The position numbers and the translations under genes were made by a program. DNA of 64,000 nt from Erodium maritimum (taxonomy: Eukaryota; Streptophyta; Magnoliopsida; Geraniales; Geraniaceae): assembly GCA_963921825.1 (NCBI GenBank), contig OY997592.1, forward strand, positions 20,959,432-21,023,431, given 5' to 3'. The notes under the pieces were generated by a model. That model was given only the letters and a program-made list of their open reading frames with translations, was not told the origin of the DNA and did not search any database. Positions within the stretch are counted from its first letter, which is position 1. Each line of letters opens with the position of its first letter. Positions 11,718-22,798 of the stretch are shown here, piece by piece.

Positions 11718-12229
11718 GGATTTATCCAAACGACCTTCTACCAATATCGATTTTGAAGGGTAGTCTCCGTCTTTTGCCATTTTTTACTTTCCCTTCGTTT
11801 GACCGTGTTTGACCTAAAAAACGAGGAAATGACTCAAATACCCTCGGGTCTGACCCTTCACTTCCCTCCACTCCTCCCCCTCTCGCTCACTTCATTCAAA
11901 CTCATCAAATCAAACTGTTCTCTCTCTCTCTGCAAATCCGAGCAACCGTCAACGACGCCGACAATTTCTCTGTTGCGACTAAGTTCCACGGCAACGACTT
12001 CCAACCAGGTACAATTTAATCGCACTGTAAGTAAGATTTATGGTAGAATTAGTAAATGCAAACCCTAGGGAGTAGATATCGTCGGTGTTGGGTTGTCCAA
12101 TCGACGGCGTTTGGTGAGGCAAACGTCGTGGTTTTGGGATCTTTTCCGGGGAAGGATCAAAGTCCCCCGCACGGAGTAGACATAGGCCCGCACGACTGGT
12201 GTTGACCCTTGGAGAAGAAGGTAAGAGTT
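11718..12229. other. Left margin of the 6.3-kb inserted unit
   Basis: I recognise no gene here. The stretch is leader-like, with TC-rich sequence at 11865-11935 and the words GACGGCG and AACGTCG from 12100 on. It leads into the GC-rich minisatellite. It is probably the 5' flank and leader of the DUF1985 gene. Confidence 0.35.
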
Positions 12230-12860
12230 TCACTGTGGACCAGAAGCCCGCGCGGCGGGTTGGGACTCCCGCACACGGGGCCGCGTGGTGGAAACGACGG
12301 CGTTTTCAGGACCATGGCAACCCCGCGCGGGGGCGAGGATTGGTAGCCGCACGGAGGGTTTATCTCCCGCGCGGGGGATCAGAAACGACGACGTTTTGGG
12401 TTGTCGAGAACACGCGGTTCACCCGCACGGGGTGGGAAGGTATGTATCCCGCGCGGCGAGGTACACCTCCCGCACAGGGTCCTTGAAACGACGACGTTTT
12501 GGGCCCTCGAGTAGTGCACGCGGTGGACTCGCGCGAGGCCTAAGAAACGACGGCGTTTTTGGTTATAGAGAACACGCGGGTCACCCGCACGGGGTGGAAC
12601 TTGTATAACCAGCGCGTGGCCTAAGGAACGACGTCGTTTTTGGCTCTCGAGAACACGCGACGAGCTCGCGCGGGGCCTAAGCAACGACGGCGTTTTGGGC
12701 TCTCGAGAACACGCGGGTCACTCGTGCGGGAAACGACAGCGTTTTGGACTTTGGAGGACACGCGGCTCACTCGCGCGGTGTGGCCGCGCGGCGACGTTGT
12801 CATCCCGCACGGGACCTTATGGTCGGAGTAGGGCGCCTCTGGACAACCGTGCAGCAAGGT
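12230..12860 (+). repeat. GC-rich minisatellite, about 60-bp unit
   Basis: Eight or so imperfect units of 50-65 bp repeat the pattern AACGACGGCGTTTTGG, then GAGAACACGCGG, then CACCCGCACGG. Copies of the first word stand near 12293, 12385, 12487, 12545, 12626, 12683 and 12733. The repeat gives spurious long open frames on both strands, none of which looks like a protein. It lies just upstream of the DUF1985 gene. Similar CCGCACGG words return at 17330-17540 on the far side of the unit. Confidence 0.8.
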
Positions 12861-12963
12861 CTGCTTGCAGCGCGGCGTGTAACACTGTTTGTTTATGTTG
12901 ATATTTGCATTTCTGTATATAATTTAATGTAATGATTAACTGTAGTATTACTTGTACAAACAA

Positions 12964-14254
12964 TGGCAGCTAGTACCTCTAGTTCTGTTTCAAGTGCAAC
13001 TCCCTCGGAACCACCTTAGGTGTATCCACGATTGGAAACAGAACTAACAGAAGCTGAGTTCTTCGACTGCCGGATCAGTCAGAGGTGCAACTATAGATTG
13101 CTTGAAACAAAGGTGAAAGACTTGAAAGGTGACAAGTCCACAATTGAACTGCTGAAAGATGGTCTATTTGGGAGGTTCACTAAGTTCCCGAAAAAGTTGA
13201 TGCACGCCAACAACCTTGTGTGGGCCCTCTTGGTTAGGAGCACGAAGATTCCAAAATCATCCGAGATGTGGTTTATGTTCAAAGGGAGACCGATCAGGAC
13301 TTTGCGCTCATCACTAGGTTGAATTGCAGTCAACCCAACTTTGGAGATGAAGCGCTCCAACAACAATTCAAGTCCACAATGTTGAAGGACAAACATTTTA
13401 AAGACATTGATCGTGTGTCGACTGAGATGTTGGAGGCAAAGTTGGACAAACTGGTGAGTACTCGGCTTGATCGACGGAATAAGTCAGCCCCAGATCAAGA
13501 CATATGCAAACTTGCCCAACTTCTGTTCGTCTCAGATGCATTGCTACTGAGTGGAAAAAGAGATAAAATGGTTTGGGATGATTGGATGGGGTTAGCGGAT
13601 AACCTCGAGATGTTCAGCAAGTACTCATGGGGGTATGTCGCCTTCGAATGGCTGAGGAAGGATTGCATTCGAGACTTGAAGGCAAAGTATGATACGTACG
13701 CTGGTACATCAAAAGGTGGTGCAACGTGGACCATTTGTGGTTTTCTCCCCGTGTTAACGGTACGTACAATAGTAATTAATGATACTATTATTATCCGCAC
13801 AATAATATATAATTTAATGATGAGTTTATAAATGACTATGTATTTTACACAGATATTGGCGTTCGAGTGTATGCCAGAAGTCGCAAAATTGTGGGGCTTC
13901 ATAGATAAAGAGTACACGTCGGAGCGGCCACGATTCTTCAAATGGTGTCCGAAATGGTCCAAGTCGCCGTCTGCAGAAGAAGTCACCAAAGCACTTGCAA
14001 AAGTTGAGGTAAAAAAATGTTAATTTGGTATTCTGATTTAGTTAAGTTTGATGTAGCTCAGCCACAACAATGTAGTGTAAATGTTATGTCCGTGCAGGTG
14101 CAGGTGGCCAACAATGTCCTCGTCCCAACGACAGAGATGGAACTCCCGTGGATGCAGAATTTGACCGTATCTAACGGAAATTGCTGGTTCCGAGCAACAT
14201 ACTCCACAATTTGGTTGTTCTCTTCATCCAAGCTCACCGGTGGTGGCGTAGGAG
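12964..14254 (+). pseudogene. DUF1985 protein gene of a Mutator-like element, decayed
   Basis: The coding sequence starts MAASTSSSVSSATPSEPP and meets a stop at 13017-13019. It then runs on as VYPRLETELTEAEFFDCRIS through EMWFMFKGRPI, breaks frame near 13285-13300, and resumes as QDFALITRLNCSQPNFGDEA. The core GRPI...FALITRLNC, LLFVSDALLLSGKRDKMV and MFSKYSWGYVAFEWLRKD is the DUF1985 domain. In plants this domain is found mainly in transposon-borne genes, often next to a Ulp1-type cysteine protease. Introns fit at 13760-13852 (GTACGT...ACAG) and 14008-14096 (GTAAAA...GCAG). The hAT at 14255 cuts the last exon. No Ulp1 protease domain is visible. One stop and one frameshift make it a pseudogene. 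Confidence 0.7.
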
Positions 14255-15491
14255 CAGTGGCGGATTTAGCTTTTTAAGTGGGGGGGCACCAATTTTTTTT
14301 GTATAATAATAATAAATATCAAAGTAATATAAATTAACATTAAAAATATTAATATTGCATAAAAACGATAATAACTACTTATTACAATAAGTCGCGTCGA
14401 GATGTCATATTTTGAAAATATTGTAAAATACATTCATTGTCAATACAATCGAAAATATCTTTCTCGATGTATACGATCATACTATCATTCATCCATTGGT
14501 CTCCCATTCGATTTATCAACCAAGTCTTGATGATATTCATAGCAGAAAATACTCTATCCACGGTCGCAGTAGCGACTGGCAAGATCAGTGCCAATGTAAT
14601 CAACAAGTAAACTAACTGATATACATCATTTCTTTTTGTCTCGACCATCTTCTCCGTAAGAGACCCAATACCTTTCAAATTCTTAAAAGCTTCATTCGAA
14701 CGCATATCCATAATGTAAGTGTCAAGTTGTGACTCAAGAATAATAAGATCCATTGCAGAGAAATCATGAGGATAATACTCAGCAAGTTTAATCAACATTT
14801 GTTTGTCAAAAGCCATGAATAAATCATTTGGACACAAGCATGCTACACACAGAAGTAAATTTGTGTTAACCTCGTTGAATCGACCATTTAATTCTTGAAG
14901 TTGCATATCTATAATGGAATAAAAAATCTCGGCACGGTAATCTTGCAGATTACTTCTTCTTCTCGTCAGAATCGGTGGATTCGGATTTTCTTTTGAAATA
15001 ATCCTCTATGAACATAGTGATTTTGTAGAGAACTAAACTCAAAACTTAAATTGATGTAGTCTCCAACTTTTGACAAATCATTATATAAGAATAAAGTTTT
15101 CCTAAACTAATTAGAATTGAGAAATTAGAAGAAGAAAAAAATAACAATTAAGTAACATAATAAAAAGAATAAAAAAAACACTCCTAATATTTCCTCAAAT
15201 AGCCATACACGGCTAAGCTTCTTCCATATGTATTCTAATTAGTATTTTTAATTAGGAAATTAGATAAAAAGAAAAGAAAGAGTTATCAACCAATTTAGGA
15301 AACATAATAAAAAAAAACTGATTATGTAGTTATCTAACACACGGTTCCAAATTTCAATTAGGAAATTAAAAAAAATCCTATTTATAAGGATAGGCACAAA
15401 TCTATAATAACTGATTTTTTTTAAAAAGAAAGAGTTATAACCAATTTAGGAAACATAATAAAAGGAAATCGAAAAAAAAATCCTATTTTTC

Positions 15492-15526
<35 letters not shown>

Positions 15527-15631
15527 ATCTATAATAACTGATTTTTTTCACTATAATTAAGGAGGATGAGAAAATTGAGGGGGGGGCGGGGGGGGCACGT
15601 GCCCCCCGGGCCCCCTATGAATCCGCCCCTG
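14255..15631 (-). mobile_element. Deleted hAT transposon with C-terminal transposase
   Basis: The ends are CAGTGGCGGATTTAGC and ATGAATCCGCCCCTG, a hAT-type inverted repeat of about 12 bp. The 8-bp TSD is CGTAGGAG at 14247-14254; the adjoining right copy reads TGTAGGAG (15632-15639). On the minus strand at 14906-14382 a 174-aa frame shows the hAT dimerisation region: LPVATATVDRVFSAMNIIKT, NRMGDQWMNDS and YIEKDIFD. This matches plant TTF-type zinc-finger/hAT-dimerisation transposases, which are normally 600-800 aa; the catalytic part is gone. AT-rich filler follows, then 29 consecutive G at 15493-15521, and the right end. It cut the host mudrA-like exon. Confidence 0.88.
15493..15521. repeat. 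Homopolymer of 29 G
   Basis: The tract lies inside the hAT, about 110 bp from its right end. The two downstream tandem copies carry 12 G (16051-16062) and 9 G (16585-16593) at the same place. The tract marks the left boundary of the triplicated unit. Confidence 0.9.
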
Positions 15632-17112
15632 TGTAGGAGATGATGCTTCTGCATCTGAATCACATTGTCTACGTCGACGCCGCCGAATAACTATATTTTC
15701 ATTAACACCCGCACCACTACAAATATCAACGTCAAAAAAATTATCCCGCCCACCAATTTCATGTTCAGCATTCTCAACTGCAACACAATGCACCCCCTGT
15801 TCAACTTCCACCGTTTCAGCTACGGCGCCAATGGTATCTTTCTTGATCAGTTCTACACGTAAGACGACCCTGGATTTTATATTACTGTTATCCATTACAA
15901 AACACTGAAGACTAACATTGTCTATGATCTTCTCTGGCGGCAATCCTCCTTCAAAGCCCTTAGCTACGTAACTAGGTTTTAATTTTGTCTCACTTTCTTT
16001 CACCCCGATCCTAGAATAAATGTGGTGCTTCAATGTGTTCAGTGTTGTAAGGGGGGGGGGGGCACAGATCTATAATAACTGATTTTTTTTTTTACTATAA
16101 TTAAGGAGGTTGAGAAAATTGAGGGGGGGCACGTGCCCCCCGGGCCCCCTATGAATCCGCCCCTGCGTAGGAGATGATGCTTCTACATCCGAATCACATT
16201 GTCTACGTCGACGCCGCCGAATAACTATATTTTCATTAACACCCGCACCACTACAAATATCAACGTCAAAAAAATTATCCCGCCCACCAATTTCATGTTC
16301 AGCATTCTCAACTGCAACACAATGCACCCCCTGTTCAACTTCCACCGTTTCAGCTACGGCGCCAATGGTATCTTTCTTGATCAGTTCTACACGTAAGGCG
16401 ACCCTGGATTTTATATTACTGTTATCCATTACAAAACACTGAAGACTAACATTGTCTATGATCTTCTCTGGCGGCAATCCTCCTTCAAAGCCCTTAGCTA
16501 CGTAACTAGGTTTTAATTTTGTCTCACTTTCTTTCACCCCGATCCTAGAATAAATGTGGTGCTTCAATGTGTTCAGTGTTGTAAGGGGGGGGGCACAGAT
16601 CTATAATAACTGATTTTTTTTTTTACTATAATTAAGGAGGTTGAGAAAATTGAGGGGGGCACGTGCCCCCCGGGCCCCCTATGAATCCGCCCCTGCGTAG
16701 GAGATGATGCTTCTACATCCGAATCACATTGTCTACGTCGACGCCGCCGAATAACTATATTTTCATTAACACCCGCACCACTACAAATATCAACGTCAAA
16801 AAAATTATCCCGCCCACCAATTTCATGTTCAGCATTCTCAACTGCAACACAATGCACCCCCTGTTCAACTTCCACCGTTTCAGCTACGGCGCCAATGGTA
16901 TCTTTCTTGATCAGTTCTACACGTAAGGCGACCCTGGATTTTATATTACTGTTATCCATTACAAAACACTGAAGACTAACATTGTCTATGATCTTCTCTG
17001 GCGGCAATCCTCCTTCAAAGCCCTTAGCTACGTAACTAGGTTTTAATTTTGTCTCACTTTCTTTCACCCCGATCCTAGAATAAATGTGGTGCTTCAATGT
17101 GTTCAGTGTTGT
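15493..17112. repeat. Tandem triplication of hAT right end plus mudrA exon
   Basis: Three head-to-tail units (15493-16050, 16051-16584 and 16585-17112) each contain a G tract, the right 110-140 bp of the hAT, an 8-bp target copy, and about 410 bp of the mudrA-like exon. Copies two and three are almost identical. Copy one has TGTAGGAG where the others have CGTAGGAG, plus a few changes in the exon. The right boundary is GTGTTGTA: in units one and two it runs into AGGGG, in unit three into the unduplicated CTATCATCAAC. The duplication therefore joined the exon back to the G tract. Confidence 0.92.
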
Positions 17113-17226
17113 ACTATCATCAACAAGAAGACTAAAAACTTCCTCGTTTGTTGATATCCCGTTATACTTGCCACCCTCTAACTTATATCCCCTACCGTAA
17201 GTAACACGTATTGCAACTCTACCCAT
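15640..17226 (-). pseudogene. mudrA-like N-terminal exon, triplicated and interrupted
   Basis: On the minus strand from 17226 the frame reads MGRVAIRVTYGRGYKLEGGK, VFSLLVDDSTTLNTLKHHIY, GVKESETKLKPSYVAKGFEG, PPEKIIDNVSLQCFVMDNSN, then VALRVELI and an acidic tail. The layout (a VTYGG-like start, a residue-rich linker, a PB1-like fold and a VxxxVELxxK strand) resembles the N-terminus of Mutator (mudrA) transposases. The frame reaches ASSPT at the hAT insertion point; beyond the hAT at 14254 it stays open with PPPVSLDEENNQ. Only the copy nearest 17226 has the start codon; the other two lack the first 40-50 residues. No MULE catalytic domain or SWIM finger is seen. Confidence 0.6.
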
Positions 17227-17329
17227 TCCTGTAACAATAACAACAATTACAAAATCTCACACATTCATGTAACAATAACAACAATTACAACCTCACAAAG
17301 ATATATTACAAATTGTGTTGGATATGCAA

Positions 17330-17580
17330 CTGGTCGCACGGTGGCTCAACCAACCGCACGGGCAGTGACAAGCGTTACCGCACGACTGTATACGACTGTG
17401 CGGTCACTACCCGTGTATGCCATATGCCACCGCACGGGTATGTCATCTGCGTGGTGCCGCACGGCTACATCCGGCTGTGCGATTTCTGTCTTCTACCTAA
17501 ACTGGCCGCACGGTGACATACGATCGTGCGGAGTGTGTCTTCAACCTACTCTTGTCGTACGGCTCCTACTGGTTCAGCTT
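17330..17580. repeat. CCGCACGG-type short repeats
   Basis: CCGCACGG, CCGTGCGG-like or CGCACGG words occur at least seven times in 250 bp, in both orientations, between the mudrA-like start and the right end of the unit. The left side of the same unit (12230-12860) also carries CCCGCACGG words. The downstream stretch to 18057 holds TC-rich and unassigned sequence. Confidence 0.6.
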
Positions 17581-18057
17581 GTCTGACCATCCCCAATTTA
17601 CAGTTTGTGCTCCCCTATTCCATTTCAATCCATTCATTTATTTTATACAACTCAAAATTGTTTTCTCTCATCCTCAATTTGAAGTTCAACTCAAACCTAT
17701 AACTGAAATGTACGAAATTGGAAGAGGATGAGGATGCATTGAACTAACTTGGACCTTGCTTCAATGGCAGACACGAAGAGGTTGACGGCATGGTCGATCC
17801 GGTGGACGGCGCTCGATATGGTGGTGCTGGTTTTCAGAGGTGGTGCTTGGGTCTGAAAATGGCGGGGACGAGGGGTTGGAGAAATTGGGGGCTCACCCTC
17901 ATTTTAGGGATTTTGACCAAATACAAAAGGGTAGTATAGGCATTGACCAAATTTTGTTGACTTGAAGGTCTTGAAGGCCTTTTTTTCAAAATGCATATTG
18001 GGTGAGGGTTTTTTCCAAAATACATATTCCCATAAGGCCTTTTTAGAAATTGGTCCC

Positions 18058-18197
18058 AATGGAGGTTCTAATCACTTAGGCCTTGTTCCTTTCTTTTATG
18101 CCTTTTTTGCACGCACGATTTCGACTACAAATTAGGAAAATTTTCTTGTTCATTCATTTTTTTTCATTTACTATAGAATTAATCATCCGGACTAATT
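18058..18197. repeat. 140-bp direct repeat, right copy
   Basis: This is the right-hand partner of 11580-11717. It starts CAATGGAGGTTCTA directly after AAATTGGTCC and ends at CCGGACTAA, after which the flanks differ. Identity is roughly 93% by eye, so the duplication is not recent. Confidence 0.8.
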
Positions 18198-18259
18198 TTA
18201 GACTTCACGATTTTTTAAGCGAAAAGTATTAGTTTTATTAACTCGTCGGTGTCAATCCT

Positions 18260-19904
18260 GTTTTGAAAAAAATTGTAAAGAAACATATATCTAGTTTTGT
18301 CGAGAACCGTTTAAGATGGTGCCTAACGTTGTTTGATCCTATGGTAGGTAATCTTCTCGTCGTGATGACTACGGTCGAACTTGGTCTCAACAGGACCAAG
18401 GAGAGGATAGGCTTGCACCAGGGACCCCTCCCGGATATGGTCCATGAAGCCTTGGATGTCGCTCATTCCTCCTGGCGAGGTTGTTTACCTACCCTCCTCG
18501 GATCTTCTCGCGGTTCTCCAGTCGACCCTCTCTTTATACCCAACATCGCAGATGGGACAATCTATGAAGTACCGGTCGACCCACTCATCGAGTGACCTAC
18601 CTTCCAAGTGGTCTGGAATGGCTCCCCAATCACATCCGTTGTATCCAAGAGTTAGGTACAGTGTTCGGGGTTACAATTGGTCTCCTTCCCCGAGGTAAGG
18701 GATCCTTAGGTATAATGTTCAGGGTCAAAACCGAAAAACCTAGTGAGATGGATGGTGTCACCTTTTCCTCCCAATTAGTGGCATGATTCTTCCTTATGGT
18801 GTCCGACTTGAATTCGAGGTGTGAGGTATCAAAACGATGGACCCCTGGCATCTCTCGATCGCAGTCCCGGATGCCATGTCCAATCCTACCACAGTTGAAG
18901 CAAAATTTCGGCAGTTTGGTGTAGGTCAAGGAGACTCGCATCGGGTCCTGAAATTCTTGAAACCGAAGCACTAGAGAGCGATGTAGTGGTCGGTCTAGGG
19001 TCATCCAGAACCTCATATTTACCGCTCCTCCCAGTAGAACCCCACTGATCACATGAGACATCCACACATTCTCCTAGGGCAGCCTCGATAGACTCTCTCG
19101 TGGGCTTTTTTCGGACCAACGATGGTAAGCCCTTGGCATGGACCTAAAGTTGTAGTCGGTCAAGTTTGGGAACATCTCATGCCAATGGGTCAATATCGCT
19201 GAACATCAGAGGTTGACCATCAAAACACCAGGGCTCGTTCCTCCGAACCCAGTAATGAGCCTTCTAAGACTCGAAGTAGAACACGAACACCCCATATTCA
19301 ACGTCCTCGACCACCAATCTCGACTCCAATCGACCCTATGCCCTGGTGATAATTTTGAGCATAAAATCCTTTTGAGGGGGTCGTAGAGACAGGAGCATCC
19401 TGATCATGCTAAAGCTTTGGCGGGTTAGGACGATAGGGTCCACCGGTTTGAATGGCACGACCACTTCTATGTCTTCCTCCTCCGTGATAGAGCAGGTCGA
19501 GAGACCCTCTTGGAGGATGTCCATGGGCGAAAGCACTATTCTTGGAGGTTGTGGGTCAGAGGGAACCAGATGAAATTCCTTAGGAAGCACCACCGATCCC
19601 TTCCGAGATGGCACCATGAAGATCAGAGCAGTGCGGGTGGGTGGCGCCAATAACGAGATCAGGACATGCAATGTTATCCAACCCCCATTCCTCAAGGAAT
19701 CAGGACCTTCCCAAAAGGTGGGGTCACCGCTGGTAGAGGCTTGCGTGGAGAAGAAGTTAGGGTTGCCTTGAAGGGACGATGTCTCTTCGGTTTGAGAAAA
19801 GCCGATAAGGTTCGTCCCGAAGAAAACGCCACTATCGTAGTGGTCATCAAATAGGGAGGTTCGACCGTGATGACCGGTGGTGGAGGTGGAGACGGGGTGG
19901 AAGA
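18260..19904 (-). mobile_element. LINE ORF1 remains (DUF4283, CCHC knuckle), decayed
   Basis: On the minus strand a decayed ORF1 shows a proline-rich head (about 19700-19400), a DUF4283-like stretch with RPPQKDFMLKIITRA (near 19345) continuing about 19330-19100, and a CCHC zinc knuckle CFNCGRIGHGIRDC near 18910-18865. This is the ORF1 (nucleic-acid-binding) layout of plant L1 LINEs. The same arrangement stands at 57144-57794 and 61195-62130. Several stops and frame changes break it. No reverse transcriptase follows, and I see no A tail at its lower end. A solo LTR at 19910 splits it; the rest is at 25093-25320. Confidence 0.7.
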
Positions 19905-20603
19905 TGATGTGTCACGCCCCAATTTCAGTAAACCGAACTTGGGACGCGAACGTTTTAAAAACAGAAAAACATTGAAACCTGTTTTCATTAAACACTTTAA
20001 AATACCAGTTTAGTTCAACAAAAATAATATTTACAACTTAAAATACGTCCCAACACGTGGACAAAAGTACAAGGTATCCGTCACTAGACTCAAAAGACAA
20101 AACCCAGACTCCGCTCCTAGCTCCACAAGCTTCGAGAGCCCACCTAGTCCGTCCCACGAACAGTACCTGTAGGAAAAGAAGCTAGGGGTGAGCGTTCGCT
20201 CACCACCACGGACAACAAACTGACTACGGCATAATTAGCAGACAAAGCAGGTAACACCAACAACAACTCAACACCGGGGAACACCATCCCCAACCCAAGC
20301 ACTCTGACTGAACTCTGACAGTTACCTTCCTTGACCAACTCGACACACTGACACGTAAAGTAGACCCGACACAACCATTGACAACCTCTTCCAAGGACTC
20401 AAAAGAAAGTACGCAACACCAAACAAGATCACAAAGGATCGCACACCAAACAAGATCACAAAGGATCGCAAACCAGCTGCCAAGAATGCTCACGCCTTCC
20501 CGAGACTCTAACTCGGTCAGGCCAACCCAAGAATGCTTGCAACTTACCGAGACTCTAACTCGTAAGCCAGCCGGAAAATGCTTGCAACTTACCGAGACTC
20601 TAA

Positions 20604-22293
20604 TGTTGGGTCTCGAGGTAAGGTTGGAGATGAACCAACTCGCAGCGGAAAATCAATGAAAACCAAGAGACGATTAAAACCATGAAACAACTAACAAAGA
20701 ATGGATTCACAAGAGAAAATTTCAGCACTAGTTCTTACCAAAACAAGAACACCGGGTAACGAATGATTGACTTGAGTCTCCAAGACGCCTACGTATCCAC
20801 ATGGGAATCAAAGCCACGTAGTTCTTCTCTTTGAGGACTCAAGAACACAAAAATGGAGGTGGAAACTTGCCAAACCCGAAATGGCCATGGAAGAGGGAGA
20901 GAAAAAATGTGTTTCCTATTCTTGTCTTGTGTTTTGTTATGTTGAAAAAAGATGACTTAAACATAACAAAACCCATACTTGTCCAACTAAAGGCATGTGA
21001 CAAGTATGGTGTCAAGTAAGGTGTAAAGAGGACAAAGTATGGCAAGACAAGATTGGGTTAGGTGGTGAATCACCAACACCTTAATCCTTGTCTTTCTTAC
21101 TTAGTACTAATTAATCAAGACTTGATTAATTAGTTCCATGGGCCTTGGTTGCAATGGCCTTTCATGAGCCTCTTGGAACATGGCCTGTGGCCATTTCCAA
21201 CGAGGTCCCGTGATTCGCTCATCGCCTCCAAGCCTTCCATACCGGAAATGTCCAACATTATCCGACGCGATCAATCCCAAGACTCCAAGCCTTGTCTCGA
21301 TCCGTAAAGTCCTATTCACTTACGGGCACATGACCCAAAACCCAATTTTGGTCATGTCCCGAGACAACTCCCTTTTGGCCATTCTCCATAAATGTGTCAA
21401 TGAGTTTCATCCTCCGGTGTGACCCTTAGGTTATGCATGTCAATAGATCAACGTAAAATCCCATTTTAATTGATCCTATTTAAGTGGCAACTAACGAGAC
21501 TTTAGTATTGCCTGACACTGCATAGCGAATCGACCCTGTCGATTCTAACCTTTCCGTCGTCCCTGTCATTATCCTTTTATCTCCGATATCCTGATTGAGA
21601 TAAGGCATAGAGCCGTCATCCTTATTATTCTCAATCACCGTTCCTTGATATGTGAGATGACTGAAGATATGATACCCAGTATCATGTGCATGACCATGCT
21701 ATTCTTCCAGTCACTCTCGATCAAGCGGCCGAGAACCGATATCTTTCCCATACCTTAGTATGAGGGATAAATCCCTTAGCCGTCTTTCGTGTCACTCATG
21801 TAGCCCGTCCCCAAGCCAATCCTGGCCGTTATGGAAGCCCTGTAACGGACAACGTTAGGCTCAGGTCAAACTCAGTTGTTGACTACATAGCGATCACAAA
21901 GACTCCTTGGTCTAAGGATACATGACAAGCTACAACACTGAATATGTTCATGACTTAATCTATGGCACATATTCAGGGCGGGTCGTCCAATATCATGTCC
22001 CACATGATATCTATGATCAGACTCCGGAATCCCATTCCAATGACTAACAGAATGTAAGCCATAAAGAGCCATCTTTCATACTAGTCGCTTCTAGTGAAGC
22101 TTTGTTGACTAGGGACCCATCGAGTGTGATCTATCTCGATCTATGGTTCTATTCGCATGGTGGGCATAGATCAGAGCACACGTCGATATATTACTCCAAC
22201 ACATAAGTAATATAAAGTCGCTTTAATTTTATTGCTAACGATGATATGTACATTTGGACATTTAGGATTGAACTACGGGCACTAAGACTAACA
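20604..22293 (+). mobile_element. Solo LTR, family C, nested
   Basis: The 1690-bp fossil starts TGTTGGGTCTCGAGG and ends GACTAACA, with the exact 5-bp TSD TCTAA at 20599-20603 and 22294-22298. It has no internal coding region. The block AACTCGCAGCGGAAAATC near the start and the blocks around GATATCCTGATTGAGATAAG recur in the element at 26807-29095, so they are one family. LTR size and TGTTG/AACA ends suggest Ty1/copia, not proven. It entered the tandem-repeat region of the host LTR and is younger than it. Confidence 0.82.
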
Positions 22294-22298
22294 TCTAA

Positions 22299-22764
22299 CT
22301 CGTAAGCCAGCCAAAGAATGCTTGCAACTTACCGAGACTCTAACTCGTAAGCCAGCCAAAGTATGCTCACAAACCCAAACCACACACGCACGGCCAGGAC
22401 CCCTTTATTGGCGGGCGGGCCCCCTACCCCGTCTGAACATGCAGACGCGTGTGCTCGTGGACCCCCGTTTCATGAAGCGGGCCCCCAACCTCAAGTAACC
22501 ACAAACACAATCACAATCACAAGCAAGTTCAACAACCAGTAACAACACAGGTTCAACACTCATAGGCACTCATGGCCACCAAGACACCAACAGTAAAACT
22601 CGTACTCAACAGCCCCACAGGCACTCACGGCCTCCCAAGACACACCAACCGTAAGACACGGACTCAACTGCCCCACAGGCACTCACGGCCTCCCAAGACA
22701 CACCATAAAACACGCTTGCAACTTACCGAGACTCTAACTCGCAAGCCAGCTAAAGAAAGCTTGC

Positions 22765-22798
<34 letters not shown>

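Noticed and set aside
12199-12932. Several overlapping open frames near 12.2-12.9 kb
   Set aside because: They come from the GC-rich minisatellite; reading frames on both strands are arginine/glycine-rich with no domain.
14017-14277. A separate 86-aa gene ending in the hAT
   Set aside because: It is the last DUF1985 exon read into the hAT end; the stop lies in transposon sequence.
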